A program made the position numbers and the translations under genes. Below are positions 13,864 to 18,021 of a DNA stretch of 18,021 nt, in pieces (the stretch's first letter is position 1; each line of letters begins with the position of its first letter). The stretch comes from a bacterium (GTDB lineage Bacteria > UBP13 > UBA5359). The notes under the pieces were generated by a model that was given only the letters and a program-made list of their open reading frames with translations, had not been told where the DNA came from and did not search any database. The stretch covers positions 1-18,021 of the forward strand of contig JAQUEL010000038.1 of the NCBI GenBank assembly GCA_028685295.1. Direction: 5' to 3'.

Positions 13864-13890
13864 CAATCGTAATCGATCAATAGAGATCAA
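13864..13890. promoter_or_regulatory. Candidate DeoR operator, site 3, with GATCAA direct repeat
   Basis: The complement of 13864-13880 (TTGATCGATTACGATTG) agrees with site 1 at about 12 of 17 positions (TTGAnCnATnACGnTnG). In addition GATCAA occurs at 13875-13880 and 13885-13890, one helical turn apart. The site overlaps the predicted start point, as expected for a repressor. Confidence 0.4.
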
Positions 13891-13905
13891 CAAGAGGGAT
13901 TAACG

Positions 13906-15045
13906 ATGAGTCAAACGGCATTGAGCAACTGCGCCCAATTGGCGCTGGATACCATCTTGGGCAAGCCTGTACAGGGCATTCCCACCTGGCTGTTCCACCC
14001 TATGGAATGGCGAATGATAGACCGGCTGGCCGGGATGCCCGAAGGCAGCTACCGGCAAAATCCCATTCCCACCTACCACCGGATGTTCGAACAAGCCGGC
14101 GTTTGCCTGGTGGATCAATGGATACCGGAGAATCCTCTGACCATGGGCAGTCAGGGCTATGAAAGAGACAAACCCCGTGGAGCCACCACCGGTGCCCGGG
14201 AGATAATCTGTGACGGCATAGTCATCGATTCCCCTGAGGCAGCGGTAGAGCACCTGGAAAAGTTCGAGTTTCTCCGGCTGCAGGCAGCGCTCCGGGACTT
14301 TGACGAAGATGCCCGGGTACGGGAGATCCTGGCCGGAGAAGCGGAGGTCCAGCGAGCCATCGGTCCGAACATGCTCAAGAGCGGCTACGGCTTCATCCGT
14401 TTCCCTTGCTTTTATTACGGCATGTACGGCTATGAGGCTTATTTTATGGTCTTTGCCCTCTACCCGGAGATCATCGAACGTCATTTCTCCTTGCAGGCCG
14501 ACCTCTGTCTGCTCAACAACCGTGCCGCAGCCCGGGCCTATCGTGAAGGAGGCTTGCCGCCGCTCTATCGGCTTGATCACGACATGGCCGACTCGCGCGG
14601 CACGCTGGTCAATATTGCCTGGTTGGACAAGCTGTGGTTTCCCCACTTTGCTCGCTGTCTGGAGCCGCTGCTCAAGACGGATGTCAAGCTTATCTGGCAC
14701 TGCGACGGCAACCTGAGCCTGATGGTGCCGCGTTTGCTGGATGCAGGACTTAAAGGTTTTCAGGGCTTTCAGTATGAGGACGGCATGGATTATGAGAAGA
14801 TCTGCCGCATGAAGACTAGAGACGGCGACGATCTCTTCATCATCGCCGGTGTCTCCGTTACTCGTACACTGCCGCAAGGCACACCGGCTGATGTTAAGAA
14901 GGAGATGGCCTGGCTGGTAGAGCACGGCCCCCAAACGGGCCTGGTGCTGGGATGTACCAGCAGCATCACGCCCGGGGTGTCGTGGGAGAACCTGCAGACC
15001 CTGGTGGAAGGTTTTACCTATTACCGTGAGCACGGGCGCCGGTGA
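13906..15045 (+). CDS. URO-D superfamily protein (methyltransferase/MtaA-like)
   Basis: A 379-residue protein of the uroporphyrinogen decarboxylase superfamily. The C-terminal half carries the signature WHCDGNLSLMVPRLLDAG (264-281), GFQGFQYEDGMDYEKI (284-299), FIIAGVSVTRTLP (311-323) and VLGCTSSITPGVSWENLQTLV (347-367). These match the MtaA/CmuA-like zinc branch: His265 and Cys350 are probable ligands, while the cysteine of HxCGN is replaced by Asp267. It lacks the conserved Arg-rich N-terminus of true HemE and is not near haem genes, so uroporphyrinogen is an unlikely substrate. Relatives move methyl groups between cofactors and thiols or demethylate ethers. AGAGGG precedes the ATG. It is the first gene of the divergent operon; the next gene starts 11 nt after its stop. 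Confidence 0.8.
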   Translation: MSQTALSNCAQLALDTILGKPVQGIPTWLFHPMEWRMIDRLAGMPEGSYRQNPIPTYHRMFEQAGVCLVDQWIPENPLTMGSQGYERDKPRGATTGAREIICDGIVIDSPEAAVEHLEKFEFLRLQAALRDFDEDARVREILAGEAEVQRAIGPNMLKSGYGFIRFPCFYYGMYGYEAYFMVFALYPEIIERHFSLQADLCLLNNRAAARAYREGGLPPLYRLDHDMADSRGTLVNIAWLDKLWFPHFARCLEPLLKTDVKLIWHCDGNLSLMVPRLLDAGLKGFQGFQYEDGMDYEKICRMKTRDGDDLFIIAGVSVTRTLPQGTPADVKKEMAWLVEHGPQTGLVLGCTSSITPGVSWENLQTLVEGFTYYREHGRR

Positions 15046-15056
15046 GGAGATATTTT

Positions 15057-16139
15057 ATGCACGACGAAGAACACTACAAGACTATTGATCTGCCGCTCTA
15101 CCGGGAGCGGATAGCGCCGGCGCTGCCGCCGGCAGTGCTGGACTTCCATACTCATATCTGGACCCGTGACCACTGGCGCATACTGCCCTGGAAGGAAGGC
15201 GCCGCCGGAGGCAATTACATGGTGATCGAAGTGGAATACGGGGTGGAGCGCTTGCTGGCGGATGGCTGCCGGCTCTTTCCGGACAGGCCCTACCGGGCCG
15301 TGGCCTTCGGCCAGCCGCTACCGTCGGCGGATGTGGCTCGTTCCAACGCCTATGCGGCCGCCGCCGGGGCATATCCCGGCGTCTTCCCCCTGCTGCTGGC
15401 AGGGCTTGGCCTGGCATCGCGGGAGGAACTGGAGCAGGCTGTCCTGGAAGGCGGCTTCTTCGGCTATAAAGTCTTTTTGAACTGGCATGGCGACGACTAC
15501 GGCGACGTGACTGTGGAAGATCAGATTGGTCCGGTGGAAATGGAGGTGGCCGATGCTCACGGCCTGGTGGTGCTGCTGCACGTGCCGCGCTCCGGGCGGT
15601 TGGCCGATCCCGTCATCCAGCAGGGCGTGCGTGACTGTGCCCAGCAGTACCCTAACGCCTGCCTGGTGCTGGCCCATTGCGGACGCTGCTACCATCCGGA
15701 CGAGATGCGTGCCGCCGTAGGTGCTGTTCGTGACCTGGAGAACGTTTGTCTCGATACCTCCATGGTGATGGAGCCGGCCGTGCTGCAAATCCTGATGAAT
15801 GAGATCGATTCCCGTCGGTTGCTCTTTGCCACCGATTTTCCGGTAGCCATGATGCGTGGGCGGCGGATGTATGCTCTGGATCACTGGGTGGATCTGGTCA
15901 CGGAGGGCTACGCACCCAGTGCCTACCGGGTAGCCGGGGACAACTTCCGCGCCACCTTCATGGCGTATGAGATCGTGCTGGCCATTCTGCGAGCTGCCGA
16001 GCTGACAGGACTGGCGGAGGAAGAGACGGCACGCATCTTCCATGATAACGGTATGGACTTGCTCAGCCGGGTGCGGCAGGGCCGCACCCTGAAAAATGCC
16101 CGGGCCCGGTGGCCAAAGACTGAAGCAGGAGGAGGATAG
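15057..16139 (+). CDS. Amidohydrolase-2-type metal-dependent hydrolase
   Basis: A 360-residue TIM-barrel protein of the amidohydrolase superfamily (amidohydrolase-2 branch, which includes decarboxylases and lactonases). Metal and catalytic residues are DFHTHIW (H31, H33), LLHVPRSG (H175), LAHCGRCYHPDE (H207) and FATDFP (D260). ATG 15057 was chosen over GTG 15042 because GAGGAG (15044-15049) is 7 nt from it. The binding site overlaps the upstream URO-D stop, and the oxidoreductase start is 4 nt after this stop, so the three are one operon. It may open a lactone or ring, or decarboxylate an intermediate made by the oxidoreductases; this is inference. Confidence 0.85.
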   Translation: MHDEEHYKTIDLPLYRERIAPALPPAVLDFHTHIWTRDHWRILPWKEGAAGGNYMVIEVEYGVERLLADGCRLFPDRPYRAVAFGQPLPSADVARSNAYAAAAGAYPGVFPLLLAGLGLASREELEQAVLEGGFFGYKVFLNWHGDDYGDVTVEDQIGPVEMEVADAHGLVVLLHVPRSGRLADPVIQQGVRDCAQQYPNACLVLAHCGRCYHPDEMRAAVGAVRDLENVCLDTSMVMEPAVLQILMNEIDSRRLLFATDFPVAMMRGRRMYALDHWVDLVTEGYAPSAYRVAGDNFRATFMAYEIVLAILRAAELTGLAEEETARIFHDNGMDLLSRVRQGRTLKNARARWPKTEAGGG

Positions 16140-16143
16140 AAGT

Positions 16144-17403
16144 ATGGACAGGAATACGGCAGGAGAGCGTCCTATTCGCGTCGGCGTGGTCGGCATCAGA
16201 CGAGGCAGCAGCTTTATAAGCGGTGCTACCGAAACCGTTGGCATGAAGCTGACGGCTCTGTGTGACACCAGAGAGGAGAAGCTGCAGGAGATAGGGCAGC
16301 GCTACGACGTGACCGTCTACACTGACTATGACCGCTTTCTGGAGCACGACATGGACGCCGTGGTGCTGGCCAATTACTTTCATGAGCATGCCCCACTGGC
16401 TCTCAAGGCGCTGGCTGCCGGCAAGCACGTAATGAGCGAGACAGCTGCCTGCAAGACCATGGCAGAGGGAGTGGCGCTTTGCCGGGCGGTAAAGCAAAGT
16501 GGCAAGACCTATATGTTTGCCGAGAACTACCCCTATTCCGCCGCCTGTCAGGAGTTGCGCCGCCTTTACCTAACTGGAGAGATAGGCGACGTGCGCTATG
16601 CCGAGGGAGAATATAATCATGCCATGGAGGAAGACAAGCGTTTATCCATCTCCCCGGGAAGCATGCACTGGCGCAACTGGTGCCCCAGTACTTACTACTG
16701 CTCGCATGCACTGGCGCCGTTGATGTTCATTACCGACACCATGCCGGCCAACGTCAACGCCCTGTCTGTCGTCGAGGAAGGTATGCAGAGCCCGCATACC
16801 TTGAAGATGTCCGACCTTGGCAGCATTATCCTGGTGCGCATGGACAACGGCGCCGTCTTCCGCCTCTGGGGCCTGATGCTCAGTTCGATACACCGGATAA
16901 AGTATGAGATCCACGGAGAGTGCGGCTACATGGCTACCGCTGCACCCGATCACTGGAGCACTGTGCACATCCATCATGAAGAGTGGCTGCGCCAACCTGG
17001 AAAACCCAACGATCTTACCTACAGGCCGGACTGGCCGGAGCACGGGGATTTGGCCCGGCAGGCCGGGCACGGCGGCGGCGATTTCTGGATGAACTTCCAC
17101 TTTGCCCGGGCCATCCGCAGCGGAGAACCGCCGTATCTGGATGTTTATCGCGGGGTAGCCATGTCCGCAGTCGGCATCCTAGGCTGGCGGTCCTGCCTGC
17201 AGGATGGAGCACCCTTCCGAATTCCCGATTTTCGTGACGAAGCCGTGCTCAGTGCCTATGAGAATGATCACTGGTCGCCCTTTCCCGAGGACGCCGGTTC
17301 CGGCCAGCCGCCGCCGTCTATCCGCGGCCTGGTTGAGCCCTCGCCGGAGGCCCTGGCCCACGCCCGTGAAATATGGACCAAACAGGGATATAATGGAGAG
17401 TAA
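16144..17403 (+). CDS. Gfo/Idh/MocA-family oxidoreductase, first copy
   Basis: A 419-residue protein of the Gfo/Idh/MocA family, NAD(P)-dependent enzymes that oxidise sugars, inositols and similar polyols. The N-terminal Rossmann part begins RVGVVGIRRGSSF (12-24), a variant of GxGxxG, followed by LCDTREEKL (39-47, acidic residue for the adenine ribose). AGKHVMSETAAC (92-103) stands where the family has GKHVxxEKP, so the usual Lys is Thr100 and the Pro is Ala. FAENYPY and TYYCSHALAPL resemble the second copy next door. GGAGGA lies 8 nt before the ATG. No signal peptide is present, so it is cytoplasmic. The next copy starts 4 nt after its stop. Confidence 0.88.
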   Translation: MDRNTAGERPIRVGVVGIRRGSSFISGATETVGMKLTALCDTREEKLQEIGQRYDVTVYTDYDRFLEHDMDAVVLANYFHEHAPLALKALAAGKHVMSETAACKTMAEGVALCRAVKQSGKTYMFAENYPYSAACQELRRLYLTGEIGDVRYAEGEYNHAMEEDKRLSISPGSMHWRNWCPSTYYCSHALAPLMFITDTMPANVNALSVVEEGMQSPHTLKMSDLGSIILVRMDNGAVFRLWGLMLSSIHRIKYEIHGECGYMATAAPDHWSTVHIHHEEWLRQPGKPNDLTYRPDWPEHGDLARQAGHGGGDFWMNFHFARAIRSGEPPYLDVYRGVAMSAVGILGWRSCLQDGAPFRIPDFRDEAVLSAYENDHWSPFPEDAGSGQPPPSIRGLVEPSPEALAHAREIWTKQGYNGE

Positions 17404-17407
17404 GGCT

Positions 17408-18021
17408 ATGAGAATTTTAAAAGTAGGCATTGTCGGAGCAGCCGGACGCGGACGGAGCTTTTTCAGCGCCTTTATCCACAACCCTCAGACGCAACTGGAA
17501 GCGCTGTGCGATTTGAACGAGGAGGGCATCCGGCAGACGGCAGCGGAGATCGGTGTCTCCAGGGTCTATACGGACTGTGAGGAGATGCTGGATAAATCCG
17601 GCATCGACATGGTGGTCATCGGCACGCCGATGCCGCTGCACGTGCCGCAGAGCGTTATGGCCCTGGAGCGCGGTATCCACGTCATTAGCGAAGTGCCTGC
17701 CGCCATCTCGCTGGAGGAGGCCCGAAGACTGGTACAAGTGTGCAAAAAGAGCAGTGCCAAGTATATGATGGCCGAGAACTACTGCTATATGCGACCCAAT
17801 GTTCTGGTGCGTGAGATAGCCCGAAGAGGGCTCTTCGGCACTATGTACTTTGGCGAGGGTGCCTATATCCACGAATTGAAGGAGTTGAACGAGACCACTC
17901 CCTGGCGGCGCACCTGGCAGACCGGCATCGACGGCTGCACCTATTCAACCCACAGCCTGGGGCCGGTGTACCAGTGGATGAGGGAGAGGGTAGTCAGCGT
18001 CAGCTGCACCGGCAGCGGGCA
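17408..18021 (+). CDS. Gfo/Idh/MocA-family oxidoreductase, second copy (partial, cut by window end)
   Basis: The first 204 residues of a second oxidoreductase are present; the frame is still open at 18021. It starts KVGIVGAAGRGRSF (5-18, good GxxGxG Rossmann loop), has ALCDLNEEG (32-40), VVIGTPMPLH (69-78), GIHVISEVPAAI (89-100) and MAENYCYMRPN (121-131), then GIDGCTYSTHSLGPVYQW (173-190), where a conserved His lies near the substrate pocket. EVP replaces the family EKP, so the Lys is absent here too. ATG 17408 lies 4 nt after the first copy, with GGAGAG upstream. The two copies share features with each other and may act on successive intermediates or as partners. Confidence 0.85.
   Translation, partial: MRILKVGIVGAAGRGRSFFSAFIHNPQTQLEALCDLNEEGIRQTAAEIGVSRVYTDCEEMLDKSGIDMVVIGTPMPLHVPQSVMALERGIHVISEVPAAISLEEARRLVQVCKKSSAKYMMAENYCYMRPNVLVREIARRGLFGTMYFGEGAYIHELKELNETTPWRRTWQTGIDGCTYSTHSLGPVYQWMRERVVSVSCTGSG

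Noticed and set aside
13900-15033. 377-codon minus-strand open frame opposite the URO-D gene
   Set aside because: It is a shadow in GC-rich DNA. The plus-strand protein has clear family motifs, a promoter and a ribosome binding site; this one has none.
13906-15045. Annotation as HemE (haem synthesis)
   Set aside because: The zinc-type C-terminal motifs and catabolic neighbourhood fit MtaA-like relatives; no haem genes are nearby.
15318-16268. 316-codon minus-strand open frame opposite the amidohydrolase gene
   Set aside because: His/Gln/Pro-rich composition without a recognisable family, lying over a well-supported gene.

Overview
The window looks like a chromosomal segment of a Gram-positive Clostridia-type Firmicute. 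The evidence is strong AGGAGG-type ribosome binding sites, frequent TTG/GTG starts, sigma-A-type promoters (TTGACA/TTGACG, 17 bp, TATAAT/TAGAAT), a YqeM-like methyltransferase, a DUF948 protein and GsiB-like stress proteins. I cannot name the genus from this sequence. No rRNA, tRNA, CRISPR array or insertion sequence was found.

Layout. 1-411: no convincing gene, a few small palindromes. 412-1597 (+): SAM-dependent methyltransferase and a DUF948 membrane protein, ending at a strong hairpin terminator. 1648-2184 (-): a short ClpP paralog with a clear promoter that carries a 25-bp palindrome over its -10 region. 2417-5171 (+): a RimK-like ATP-grasp ligase followed by six tandem paralogs of small, very hydrophilic GsiB/KGG-repeat (group 1 LEA-like) proteins. 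Each has a fixed N-terminal cap, one to four copies of a module of about 20 residues, and a fixed C-terminal cap. 5268-11275 (+): a tightly packed five-gene run (polysaccharide deacetylase, UbiB/ABC1 kinase-like protein, BON-domain protein, metallophosphoesterase, class A penicillin-binding protein) with overlaps or gaps of 6 nt or less. It suggests envelope biogenesis or maintenance.

11297-18021 is a visibly GC-richer block that looks like a self-contained catabolic locus. A DeoR-family regulator and a class III aminotransferase-like protein lie on the minus strand. Divergent to them are a URO-D-superfamily protein, an amidohydrolase-2-type metal hydrolase and two Gfo/Idh/MocA oxidoreductases, the last cut by the window end. 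Three promoters in this block each carry a similar near-palindromic site at or just after the predicted transcription start, so the DeoR protein probably controls the whole locus. The substrate is unknown. The two oxidoreductases both lack the lysine of the usual EKP motif.

The most interesting parts are the amplified KGG-repeat family next to an ATP-grasp ligase, the ClpP lacking its N-terminal axial-loop region, and the URO-D/amidohydrolase/twin-oxidoreductase locus of unknown substrate.
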